Of a stretch of DNA of 64,000 nucleotides, positions 31,579-42,216 are shown piece after piece (the first letter of the stretch is position 1; each line of letters starts with the position of its first letter). Below the pieces are notes generated by a model. It saw only the letters and a program-made list of their open reading frames with translations, ran no database searches and was not told where the DNA came from. Made by a program: the position numbers and the translations under genes. This stretch comes from Cynocephalus volans (taxonomy: Eukaryota; Chordata; Mammalia; Dermoptera; Cynocephalidae), in NCBI RefSeq assembly GCF_027409185.1, contig NC_084463.1:155546369-155610368 (forward strand). Direction: 5' to 3'.

Positions 31579-34536
31579 ATGCTAGGAATAAATCAACACC
31601 TTTCAATAACAACTCTTAATGTAAAAGGCTTAAATTCCCCAATCGAAAGACACAGACTGGCTGACTGGATCAAAAAGCAGGACCCAACTATATGCTGCCT
31701 AAAAGAGACCCACCTCACCCATAAAGATTCACACAGACTAAGAGTGAAAGGATGGAAAAAGATTTACCATGCAAACAGAAAAGAAAAACAAGCTGGAGTA
31801 GCTATTCTTATATCTGACAAAATAGACTTTAAACTAAAAACCATAAAAAGAGACAATGAGGGACACTACTTAATGATAAAAGGACTGATCCGTCAAGAAG
31901 ACATAACAATCATAAATATCTTCGCACCCAATGTTGGAACAGCCAGATTTATAAAACAAACTCTATTAGACCTAAAGAAGGAAATAGACACTAATACCAT
32001 AATAGCAGGGGACCTGAACACCCCACTGTCAATATTAGACAGATCATCTAGGCAAAGAATCAGTAGAGAAACACAAGATCTAAACAAGACTCTAGACCAA
32101 TTGGAATTGGCAGATATCTACAGAACATTCCACCCAACAACCTCAGAATATTCATTTTTCTCATCAGCACATGGATCATTCTTCAGGATAGATCACATAT
32201 TAGGTCACAAATCAAATCTCAATAAATTCAAAAAAATTGGAATTATCCCACGTATCTTCTCAGACCACAATGGATTAAAACTAGAAATTAATAACAAACG
32301 AAACTCTGGAAACTATACAAACACATGGAAATTAAACAGCATTCTACTCAATGACATATGGGTCCAAGAAGAAATCAAGCAGGAAATCAAAAAATTTATT
32401 GAAACTAATGAAACCAATGATACATCATACCAAAACCTGTGGCATACTGCAAAAGCAGTATTGAGAGGGAAATTTATTGCATTAAACACTCACTTCAGAA
32501 GAATGGAAAGATGGCAAGTGAACAACCTAACACTTCACTCATTCTTGACAAAGACTCTCTATAAGTTAGGTATAGAGGGAAAGTATCTCAACATAATTAA
32601 AGCCTTATATGACAAACCCACTGCCAATATCATCCTGAATGGGGAAAAGCTGAAAGCTTTTCCTTTAAGAACAGGAACTAGACAAGGATGCCCACTCTCA
32701 CCACTCCTATTCAACATAGTGTTGGAAGTACTAGCCAGAGCAATCAGAGAAGAGAAGGAAACAAAGGGCATCCAGATTGGAAAAGATGAAGTCAAACTGT
32801 CCCTGTTTGCAGATGACATGATCCTATATATCGAACAGCCTAAAACCTCTACAAAAAAACTGCTGGAATTGATAAATGATTTCAGCACAGTAGCAGGATA
32901 CAAAATCAACACACAAAAATCAGTAGCATTTCTTTTCTCCAATAGTGAACATGCAGAACGAGAAATCAAGAAAGCCTGTCCATTTACAATAGCCACTAAA
33001 AAAATACAATACTTAGGAATTGAGTTAACCAAGGAGGTAAAAAATCTCTATAATGAGAACTACAAACCACTGCTGAGAGAAATTAGAGAGGATACAAGTA
33101 GATGGAAAGATATTCCATGCTCTTGGATTGGAAGAATCAACATAGTGAAAATGTCCACACTACCCAAAGTGATATACAAATTCAATGCAATCCCCATCAA
33201 AATTCCAAAGACATTTTTCTCAGAAATGGAAAAAACTATCCAGTCATTTATATGGAACAATAAAAGACCACGCATAGCCAAAGCAATGCTGAGCAAAAAA
33301 AATAAAGCTGGAGGCATAACACTACCGGACTTTAAGCTATACTGCAAAGCTATAATAACCAAAACAGTATGATACTGGCATAAAAACAGACACACTGACC
33401 AATGGAATAGAATAGAGAATCCAGAAATCAACCCACACACTTACTGCCATCTGATCTTTGACAAAGGCACCAAGCCTATTCACTGGGGAAGGGACTGCCT
33501 CTTCAGCAAATGGTGCTGTGATAAGGGGATATCCATATGCAGGAGAATGAAACTAGATCCATACCTCTCACCATATACTAAAATCAACTCAAAATGGATT
33601 AATTATTTAAATATACACCCTGAAACAATAAAACTTCTTAAAGAAAACATAGGAGAAACACTTGAGGAAATAGGACTGGACACAGACTTCATGAACACGA
33701 CCCCAAAAGCACGGGCAACCAAAGGAAAAATAAACAAATGGGATTACATCAAACTAAAAAGCTTCTGCACAGCAAAAGAAACAATTAACAGAGTTAAAAG
33801 ACAACCAACAGAGTGGGAGAAAATATTTGCAAAATATACATCTGACAAAGGATTAATATCTAGAATGTACAAGGAACTCAAACAACTTTACAAGAAGAAA
33901 ACAAGCAACCCAATTAAAAAATGGGCAAAAGAGCTAAGTAGGCATTTCTCTAAGGAAGATATACAAATGGCCAACAGACATATGAAAAAATGCTCAACAT
34001 CACTCAGCATCCGGGAAATGCAAATCAAAACCACACTGAGATACCACCTAACCCCTGTTAGGATGGCTAAAATCCAAAAGACTCTGAATGAGAAATGCTG
34101 GCGAGGTTGCGGAGAAAAAGGAACTCTCATACATTGTTGGTGGGACTGCAAAATGGTGCAGCCTCTATGGAAAATGGTATGGAGGTTCCCCAAACAACTG
34201 CAGATAGTTCTACCATACGACCCAGCTATCCCACTGTTGGGAATATACCCAGAGGAATGGAAATCATCAAGTCGAAGGTATACCTGTTCCCCAATGTTCA
34301 TCGCAGCACTCTTTACAATAGCCAAGAGTTGGAACCAGCCCAAATGTCCATCATCAGATGAGTGGATACGGAAAATGTGGTACATCTACACAATGGAATA
34401 CTACTCAGCTATAAAAACGAATGAAATACTGCCGTTTGCAACAACATGGATGGACCTTGAGAGAATTATATTAAGTGAAACAAGTCAGGCACAGAAAGAG
34501 AAATACCACATGTTGTCACTTATTGGTGGGAGCTAA
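31579..34536 (+). pseudogene. L1 ORF2 (endonuclease/reverse transcriptase), deleted and interrupted
   Basis: One frame of 985 codons against about 1275 in full copies. The APE-like endonuclease looks intact: [31 protein letters not shown] and FSDHNGL hold the expected Asn, Glu, Asp and His residues. After [14 protein letters not shown] the sequence jumps in frame to [18 protein letters not shown]. This removes about 290 residues, including RT motif A (the AEKAFD Asp). Motif B ([11 protein letters not shown]) and motif C (LFADDMI) remain. A TGA at 33370-33372 replaces a Trp codon of the KTxWYW block. The C-terminal cysteine-rich CWRGCG...HCWWDC is kept. Reverse transcription should be abolished; nicking activity alone is conceivable for the truncated product. 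Confidence 0.92.
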
Positions 34537-34553
34537 AAATTAATATATAAATT

Positions 34554-34571
34554 CACACACACACACACACT

Positions 34572-34600
<29 letters not shown>
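34554..34600. repeat. (CA)n microsatellite in the L1 3' UTR
   Basis: CA repeat with one TC interruption directly after the ORF2 stop region, followed by a G-rich purine tract (34604-34712). Confidence 0.95.
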
Positions 34601-34602
<2 letters not shown>

Positions 34603-34790
34603 CCGGGGGGGGGGAAGAAGATATAACAACCACAATTACTTGAAGTTGATACGACAAACAAACAGAAAGGACATTGTTGGGGGGAGGGGGGGAGGGAGAA
34701 GGGAGGGAGGTTTTGGTTATGGGGAGCAATAATCAGCCACAATGTATATCGAGAAAATAAAATTAAAAAAACAAACAAACAAAAAAAACA

Positions 34791-35718
34791 TCTGAAAAGC
34801 AGATTTCTTTCAGCCTACTTGGGATAAGGATATAAGACATAGAATCAAGAACCTGCCTGGGGGAGAAATCTTAGGGAACATAAAGGATTTTAAATAAAAG
34901 CCCAAAGAAATAAGCCCTAGCAATGAGGTAAATCAGAAGTAAAAGTAAGTGGAACCTTACTAAATTTGTGAACCAGACTCAAATTCTGGTCAAATTAAAG
35001 TGAATACCCTCCACAGTATCTATCCTGCAAGGAAATTATAAACCTTCTCTGGACATACATAAAATTATCTGGTTCAAATAAAAAATCAAAATGGAAATGT
35101 AAAATATTTTTAACTAATTAATATTGAATATACAATTTGTCACTATTTGTTGTATGCATCTAAAACATGTTTAAAAAGAGATGGGTAACATTAATTTGTT
35201 CTAGAAAAAAGACTAAAAATCAAAACGCATGTAACACTCTAAAGGCAGGATAAAAAGGTTTTGAAATTTACAACAAAACATGTTGTAAAGTTTTCAAAAA
35301 GTGTGAGAGCAAAAACTGATTAAAATAAAACAAAATAAAACAAAACCCGCACATGCAACAGAGATTACCAATACAAAATTTGTTTATTGACAAGTCCAGT
35401 AGTATTTTTTTAGACCTTAAGGAAGGCTTTTCAAGAAGAGACAAGTTATCAGTACCAGGAAAGTAAAAGGAACATCATTCTCCATGCTATAGTAAGTAGA
35501 AGGAAAATAAAAGAAAATTGTGGACAATGGTGTGTCCATGAATTCCAAAATTAAATGAACAAATTTCGACATTCTTACCAAGAGAAAAACTAGAATTTTA
35601 CCTTAAAAAACCATTAATTTGTATATAAAAATATATCCCCCCCCCAAAAAAATTGCCAAGGCTTATTTGATTTGCTAATTTTAAAACTAAAAATTCAAAA
35701 ATAACAACAAAAAACAAG
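34791..35718. other. unassigned AT-rich sequence
   Basis: A-rich runs and a C-run at 35637-35645; no gene or named repeat seen. Confidence 0.4.
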
Positions 35719-36096
35719 TGCTGTGGATTGAATTGTCCCTCAAAGTCCATGTATTAGAAACTTAACCCTCACTGTGACCGTGTTAAGAGGGTGGGTAATT
35801 GAAAGGTGGGGCCTCAAAGAGGTGATTAGATTGTGAGGGCCATGCCCATGTAAATGGATTAATCCATTGATGGACTGATTCTGAGGGCTTTAAAAGGAGG
35901 AGTAATGAGTTAACTCTCTGCTATTCTTGCCAGGAGACGCCTTGCTTTGCTGTGAAGAGTCACTACCCACCAACAAGACATGTTCCCTGGACTGCAGAAT
36001 TCTCAGCCTTTGCAATTGTAAGCAGCAAGCATCATTTCTTTACAAATTACCCAGTTCCAGGTATTTTGTGACAAGCAATAGAAACGAACTAACGCA
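35719..36096 (+). mobile_element. MST/MLT1-like MaLR LTR
   Basis: TGCTGTGGATTGAATTGTCCC at the start, GGGTAATTGAAAGGTGGGGCC, TTAATCCATTGATGGA in the middle, and ACAAATTACCCAGTTCCAGGTATTTTGTGAC...GAACTAACGCA at the end: a forward MaLR LTR. No internal region; target duplication not clear. Confidence 0.75.
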
Positions 36097-36204
36097 ACCA
36101 ACCTTACACAAAATTCTCATAGCAAGAACAATAGGGAAAAAAATTCCTAAGTCATATTATAAGAACAGCATAATTGTTTTTGGTTTGCAATTTGATACTT
36201 TCTT

Positions 36205-37637
36205 GTGATAGAATATATATATAATTTATAATTTTAATCATTTCATGTGTATAATTCTGTGGCTTTAAGTACATTCACATTGTTCTGCTGTCATCATCAC
36301 CACCTTGCTCCAGAACTCTTTCATCTTCCTAAACTGAAACCCTGTACCCATAACACACTAACTCCCTATTTCCCCCTCCTCCAGCCCCTGGCAATCACCA
36401 TTCTATTTTCTATTTCTTTGAATTTGCCTGCTCTAGGTACCTCATTGCTGTGGATTGATTGAATCGTGTCCCCCAAAGTTCATATATTAGAAGCTTAAAT
36501 CCCCACTGTAACTCTTGAAGATGGAAAATCCTATTATGGTAATTGAATGGTAGGGCCTTGAAAAGGTGATTAGATTGCAGAACCATGCTGTAGTGAATGG
36601 ATCAATAATGATGGTCAGGGACATGGTTCTGTGTGCTCTAAAAGGACAGCCTTTGCTCTCTCTCTGCTCTACCATTTTTTGTCATGTGAGACCTCTGCAT
36701 TACTGTAAAGCCACAACCAGAGAAGACCCTCACAACACGTGTTCTCTGGACTTTGGACTTTCCAGCCTCTGAAACTGTAAGCAATAAATTTCATTTTCTA
36801 AAAAATTACCCAGTTCTATTTTGTTATAAGCAACAGAAATGGATTAAAACACTGACATAAGTGGAATCATTCTATATTTGTCCTTTTGTGAATGGTTTAT
36901 TTCACTTAGCATAATGTCTTTACGGTTTACCCATGTTTTAACATGTATGGTACTTTATTCCTTTTTAAGGGTTGATAATACATATTCCATTCTATGCATA
37001 CACCATGTTTTGTTTATCTGTTCATTTGTCCATGGTCCTTAGATTGATTCCACCTTTTGAATAATGCTATTTTGAATAATGCTGCTATGAACACAAGTGT
37101 GCAAATGTATGCTTGAGTTCCTGATTCAATGCTTTTGGGTATACACCCAAAAGTGAACTTATTAAGCCATATGGTAATTCTACTGTAAAATTTAATTTTT
37201 TGAGGAACCACCACACTGTTTTCCACAGGAGCTGAACCATTTTACATTCCCACCAGCAATGCAGAAAAGTTCCAATTTCTCCACATCCTCCCCAACACTT
37301 GTTATTTTCTTTTTAATCTTAAATTTTATAATAGCACTTCTCATGGATGTGAAATTGTATCTCATTGTGCTTTTGATTTTTATTTTCTGTTCCTAGTGAA
37401 GTTGAGTATCTTTTCATTTGCTTATCCATTTGTATATTTTCTTTGGAGCAATGTGTATTCAACTCTCTTGTCCATTTTTCAATCAGTTTGTTTTTGTTGT
37501 TGAGTTATAGGAGTTCTTTATATATGCTGAACATTAATTCTTTATTAGATATGTGATTCAAAATATTTTCTCTCATTTCCTAGGTTGCTTTTTTTTACTG
37601 TTGATAGTGTCCTTTGCTCTACAAAATTCTTACTTTT
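36205..37637 (-). mobile_element. L1M copy, 3' UTR and ORF2 C-terminus, split by an LTR
   Basis: Antisense L1 3' UTR (CCAGCCCCTGGCAATCACCATTC at 36384) continues after a MaLR LTR (36446-36851) with ATAAGTGGAATCATTCTATATTTGTCC and ORF2 C-terminal sequence to about 37637. Frameshifted throughout. Confidence 0.75.
36446..36851 (+). mobile_element. MST/MLT1-like MaLR LTR, second copy
   Basis: TGCTGTGGATTGATTGAATCGTGTCCCCC at the start and AAAAATTACCCAGTTCTATTTTGTTATAAGCAACAGAAATGGATTAAAACA at the end. Same family and strand as the LTR 350 bases upstream but diverged from it, so the two are probably separate insertions, not a provirus. Confidence 0.75.
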
Positions 37638-38804
37638 TCACCTAATATAATTTTCTCTAAGCTCATCCATGTTCCCACAAATGGCAGAATTTCACTTTAT
37701 TTTTATGACTGACTAGTATTCCATTGTGTATATATACCACATGTTTTTTCTCCAATCATCTGTTGATGGACACATAGGTTGGTTTCATATCTTGGTATTG
37801 TGAATAGTGCTGCAATAAATATGGGAGTGCAGGCATACTTTTGACTTGTGGATTTCCTTCTTTCAGCAGTGGGATTTCCTTTCCTTAGTAGTGGGATTGC
37901 TGGATTGTATGGTAGTTCTATTCGTAGTTTTCTGAGGAAACTCCATACCATTTTTCATAATTGTTGTACGAATTTACATTCCTAAAAACAATGTATAAGA
38001 GTTCCCTTTTCTCTGCATTCTCACCAGCATTTGTTATTTTTTTTTTTATAATAGCCATTTTAACTGGGGTGATATGATATCTCATTGTGGTTTTGATTTG
38101 AATTTGTTGATTAGCGATGTTTTGCATTTTTTCATATACCTATTGGCCACTGTATGTCTTCTTTTGAGAAATGTCTATTGCCCATTTTCTTACTGTTGTT
38201 TTTTTTTGTTTGTTTGCTTGTTTTTACTTTTGAATGCTTAAGTTCCTTGTATATTCTGGATATTAACCTAGTTTTGAATAAATAGTTTTCAAATATTTTC
38301 TCCTGTACTGCAAGTTGTCTCTGCTCTGTTGATTGCTTCCTTTCCTGTGCAGAAGCTTTTTAGTTTGATATAATCCCTTGTCTATTTTTGCTTTGGTTTC
38401 CTGTGCTTTGAGGTCCTATTCATAAGATCTTTGTCCAGTTTGAAGTTCTGAAGCATTTCTTCTATTTTCTATTCTAGTAGTTTCATAGTTTCAAGTCTTT
38501 GGTTTAGGTCTTTAATCTATTTTGAGTTGATTTTTGTAAATGATGAGAGAAAGGAGCCTGGTTTCATTCTTCTGCATGTGGATATCCTGTTGTCCCAGAA
38601 CCATTTATTGAAGAAACTATCTTTTACCCAATTTATGTTCTTGGCACCTTTGTTGAAAATCAGTTGGCTATAGGTATGTGGATTTATTTCTGGGTTCTGT
38701 ATGTTGTTGCATTGGCCTATGTGTTTGTTTTTGTGCCAGTACCTTGCTGTTTTGTTTATTATAGCTTTGTACTATATTTTGAAGTCAGATAGTGTGATGC
38801 CTCT

Positions 38805-38835
<31 letters not shown>

Positions 38836-39085
38836 TCAGGATTGTTTTAGCTATTCAGGGTTTCTTGTTATTCCAGATAAACTTTAGAATTTTTTTTTCT
38901 ATTCCTGTGAAGTATGCAATTGGTAGTTTGATGGAGATTACATTGAATTTGTAGATCATTTTGAGTAGTATGGTTATTTTAGTAATATTTATTCTTTCAA
39001 TCCATGAACATGGGATGTCTTTTTATTTGTCTTCTTTAATTTCTCTAATCAGTGTTTTATAGTTTTCAAACTGTTCTGGTGAAGT
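37638..39085 (-). mobile_element. L1 ORF2 fragment
   Basis: Antisense ORF2 from the C-terminal end (CTAAGCTCATCCATGTTCCCACAAATGG) to near the RT thumb region (TTTCAATCCATGAACATGGGATG). A T-rich run at 38808-38831 interrupts it. Less decayed than its left neighbour, and joins it without a 3' UTR. Confidence 0.8.
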
Positions 39086-39090
39086 ATGAC

Positions 39091-39954
39091 TTTGCCCCAG
39101 CCCCAAGAAGCAGCTGGATGGCCCCACCATTGGCAGACCCACTCCAGAGCCACCCCAGCAAAACATGACCTCGCCACCATTTCTGAGAAGCAGTCTTGAT
39201 GGCCCAGCAGACCCTCACATACCTAACCAAGCCAAAGCGTGCTCATACTCCCGACCCAGATAAACAGCCTGGCTGTCCCACCCCTGGTGGATAACAATTC
39301 TGAGCCTTTGACATATTTCACACCCATGCCCTTGAGAGAGAAACAGCCCAGCCTACGTGACCCTGATATGCAGACCCTCAGTCAGAGAATCAGCACAGTG
39401 ACCCTGTCCTGGCATGCCAGTCCCATAGCCCATGATGTGCCATATATCCAACTCCCCAGCCTGAGAATTAGCCCAGAAATCCCATCTCCAAAGAGCCAGC
39501 CCTTGAGATGAGTGACCTACAGTGTGCATGTGCACACCACCAGCCTTAAAACCAGCCAAGTGAGCCCACCTCCAGCAAAGCTGTGCCAACACCACCACAA
39601 GCCCTGCCAGACTGTGCCACAGACATAGCAAACATGATATAAAACTGAAGAAACTGCACAGAGTCTGTACTAATGCATTCACCCAGAACAAAGGCAATGT
39701 GCCCTAGCCAATCTACACTCTATGACACATTTGCAGGTAAAAATCTTTCCCCACACCAACCACTCTACAAAATTCAAATAGGTGACTACTCTGCCAGATG
39801 TACAGATATCAATGCAGAGAAACAAGAAACATGAAAAAGCAGGGAAACATGGCATCACCAAAGAAAGACAATAATGCTCTGGTAACTGATTACAAAAAAA
39901 ATTAGAAATTGCTGACTTTCTGGGAAAGGAATTCAAGTAATAATGTTATTTTAA
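39091..39954 (+). mobile_element. older L1: 5' UTR and start of ORF1
   Basis: Begins TTTGCCCCAGCCCCAAGAAGC with repetitive C-rich 5' UTR, then ORF1-like GAAACATGAAAAAGCAGGG ... GGAATTCAAGTAATAATG. The copy resumes at 41541 after a nested antisense element. Confidence 0.7.
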
Positions 39955-41540
39955 AAAAATGAATTTTATTTATTGAATCAAAATTGATTATACATATTTT
40001 GGGGGTTCAACATTGAGATATGTTGATCAAATCAATATTACTAGCATATATATTGTTACAAAATGTAATTATTCTTTATGCCCCTTGTCCAATTTCTCCC
40101 CACCCCCCGTCCTTCCCCCCTCCCCCCTCTAATTTACCCTAGATTTCTTCTCTTCTTTGAAAGAATAATGGTTACTCTGTTGATTTGTTACCTAGATGAT
40201 CTGTCCAATGCTGAGAGGTGTGATCAGGTCCCCCAATATTACCACAGAGCAGATGCTTCTTCTGTCACTCTGAAATGGACTTTGTGGAGAGAGACATCCT
40301 CTTCTTTTCTTTATCTCTGCTGGTGACTATCCTTGTGTCAATGCACTCCAGTGGTTGACAGACGATCTGCATGGTGGTTGTGGTATCTAGCTGCTTTCAC
40401 GGCATCCATGGTTATTGTGGTGGGCCACTCACATGGAGGTGATGTGTTGTGCATGCTCCTTGGTGCTGGTGGTATGCCTGGTTGTGGGGTGTGTCTGGTC
40501 CCCAGATCCAAGCCTTGGGTCCCTGGTTGGGCCCCAAGGCACTGGAGCAGTGTGCCTGGTTGGGGAAGGGGAGTGTGGTCACCTTCTCCATGCCTCAGGT
40601 CCCCTGGAAGGCCCTGAGGCACTGGCACTGTGTGCCTGGATGTGGGAGTGTGGTCTGGTTCCCAGCTTCAAGCCTCTGGTTCCCAGGCAGGCCCCAAGGT
40701 GCTGGTGGTGTGCCTGCGCCAGAACTAATTTTTTGTCCTTTGCTTACTTCTAAAATGCTGGAAGTTCCTGTGGGAACCAGTACTTGAGCTGTGTGGTTGA
40801 GCTAAATTGCTGCTTTGCTGCTGTTTCCCTAGGGAAAGCTTTTTGTGTAGCTCAGGGTTTAATGGTTGACCAGCTCTCCAGAGACCTGGTGGATCTGTGT
40901 TGTATAGAAACTATGATCCAGGCCTGAGTTTTTTCATCAAACTGCACCCTATGCATTTCTGCATTCCTGACCAGTCTCCTCTGTGTGGTCCTGCTCCGAC
41001 TGGGGGGGCAGATCAGCTGTCCTTGCTGTGTTCCAGTGCTCTCTGAGTGGGCCTGTCTCCCCCATGGCCCACACTTCCCATGGGAGGGGTCCTGCGTTGG
41101 TCCCTTGTGATGACTCACTAGCCTCTGAATGGCTCCTTTTTTCCAGTTGTTCTGGCCCCTTGCTCCTGTGTGGGTCCATAGGAACCCTATTAGTGGTTTT
41201 GCTGTCCTGGGGGCTGCTAAGGCCCTCTTCTCCCCTGCTGCCTCAAAGCAACTCCATCCAAAGGGCACAGCTGTGGCTTCTCCCAGCTCCTGCTTTATGC
41301 ACTCAGCAGCTCCAGCCTTAAAGCTGCCTTGGCCTGAAATGCTCAGAGCAGTTTTTTCTCTCTCTCATCATGGTTTCTCCCACCTTCATGTACTCCACAG
41401 GTCTCTCTTCCTCTTCCCCTGAGCACCAGCGGCCCCAGCTTGGCTGATGTTACATTTTTATAGTTGTAAATTGGTCGATTTGTGAGAGAGAGTGACACTG
41501 GGAACCATCTATTCCACCATCTTGAACAGGACTCCTCCAA
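39955..41540 (-). mobile_element. internally deleted 'mini-L1' nested in an older L1
   Basis: On the reverse strand it starts at about 41539 with a YY1-type TTCAAGATGGTGG and has about 1.2 kb of L1 5' UTR, including about 79-bp tandem units. A short ORF2 endonuclease scrap follows (reading PLSALDRS...-like codons near 40200), then only the L1 3' UTR and an A-rich end at 39955. ORF1 and almost all of ORF2 are missing. It splits an ORF1 (AATAATGTTATTTTA left, AATAAATAATTTTAA right, an imperfect target duplication). Confidence 0.65.
40475..40720 (-). repeat. tandem ~79-bp units in an L1 5' UTR
   Basis: The anchor TGCCTGGTTG / TGCCTGGAT / TGCCTGCGCC occurs at 40475, 40553, 40633 and 40711 (spacing 78, 80, 78). 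Each is followed by a GG..CCCAG..CCAAG.C block. A two-unit relative lies at 1248 and 1324. This recalls monomer-type L1 promoters. Confidence 0.7.
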
Positions 41541-42161
41541 ATAAATAATTTTAAGGGAGCTCACAGAGATACAAGAGAATGCAGACAATTTGATGAAATC
41601 AGAAAAAGAATTTATGATTTGCATGAAAAATTGAATGGAATAAAAAATACATCTGAGAGCTTCAGCAATGAAGTAGATCAAGCAGAGAAAGGAGTTTTGA
41701 TCTTGAAGACAGGTCTTTTGAAATAATCCAGGAAGACAAAGAAAAAGAAAAAAGAGCATTAAAAAGAATGAAGAAAGCTTACAAGATTTATGAAACACCA
41801 CTGTGTGAACAAATATTTGGATTATGGGTATTCAGGAAGCACAAGAAAAAAAAAAATACACCAAAAACCTATTTAATGAAATAACAGCTGAAAACTTTCC
41901 AAATCTTGGAAGAGATATGAACATCCAGATCTAGGAAGACCAAAGGTCCACAAATAGATTGAACCCCAAAAGTTCATCTCTGAGGCACATTGTAGCCAAA
42001 CTGTCAAAAGTTAAGGACAAAGACAAAATTCTAAAAAGTAGACGAGAAAAACATCAAGTCATATATAAGAGACCCCCATTAGACTGACAGTAGACCATTA
42101 GACTTCTCAGCATAAACCTTACTGGCCAAGAGAAAATGAATGATATGTCCAAAGTGCTGAG

Positions 42162-42216
<55 letters not shown>

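Larger units (their letters stand above)
28871..34790 (+). mobile_element. LINE-1, 5' UTR to poly(A), ORF2 internally deleted
   Basis: A 5.9-kb L1 in the order 5' UTR, ORF1, 187-bp spacer, ORF2, 3' UTR, A-rich tail. It begins with a YY1-type CAAGATGGCGG, has a CpG-rich 1.54-kb 5' UTR, and ends with (CA)n, a G-rich purine tract and AATAAA. It is the best preserved L1 here. It is defective: ORF1 and ORF2 each have one in-frame stop, and ORF2 lacks about 290 codons. No convincing target duplication was found. Probably a recent member of the host's L1 lineage. Confidence 0.95.

Noticed and set aside
28871..34790. A target-site duplication for the 5.9-kb L1
   Set aside because: The bases before 28871 and after the A-rich tail near 34790 share only A-rich strings. 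No repeat longer than a few non-A bases is convincing.
36446..36851. The two MaLR LTRs at 35719 and 36446 as ends of one provirus
   Set aside because: They are only 350 bases apart, diverged from each other, and enclose L1 sequence, not an internal MaLR region.
39353..39697. 114-codon reverse-strand frame
   Set aside because: Falls in C-rich L1 5' UTR sequence of the forward L1; no family resemblance.
40333..41422. Cluster of long frames on both strands, possibly a GC-rich gene
   Set aside because: The segment is an L1 5' UTR with tandem units; the frames are repeats of low-complexity Gly/Pro/Cys/Trp-rich peptide.
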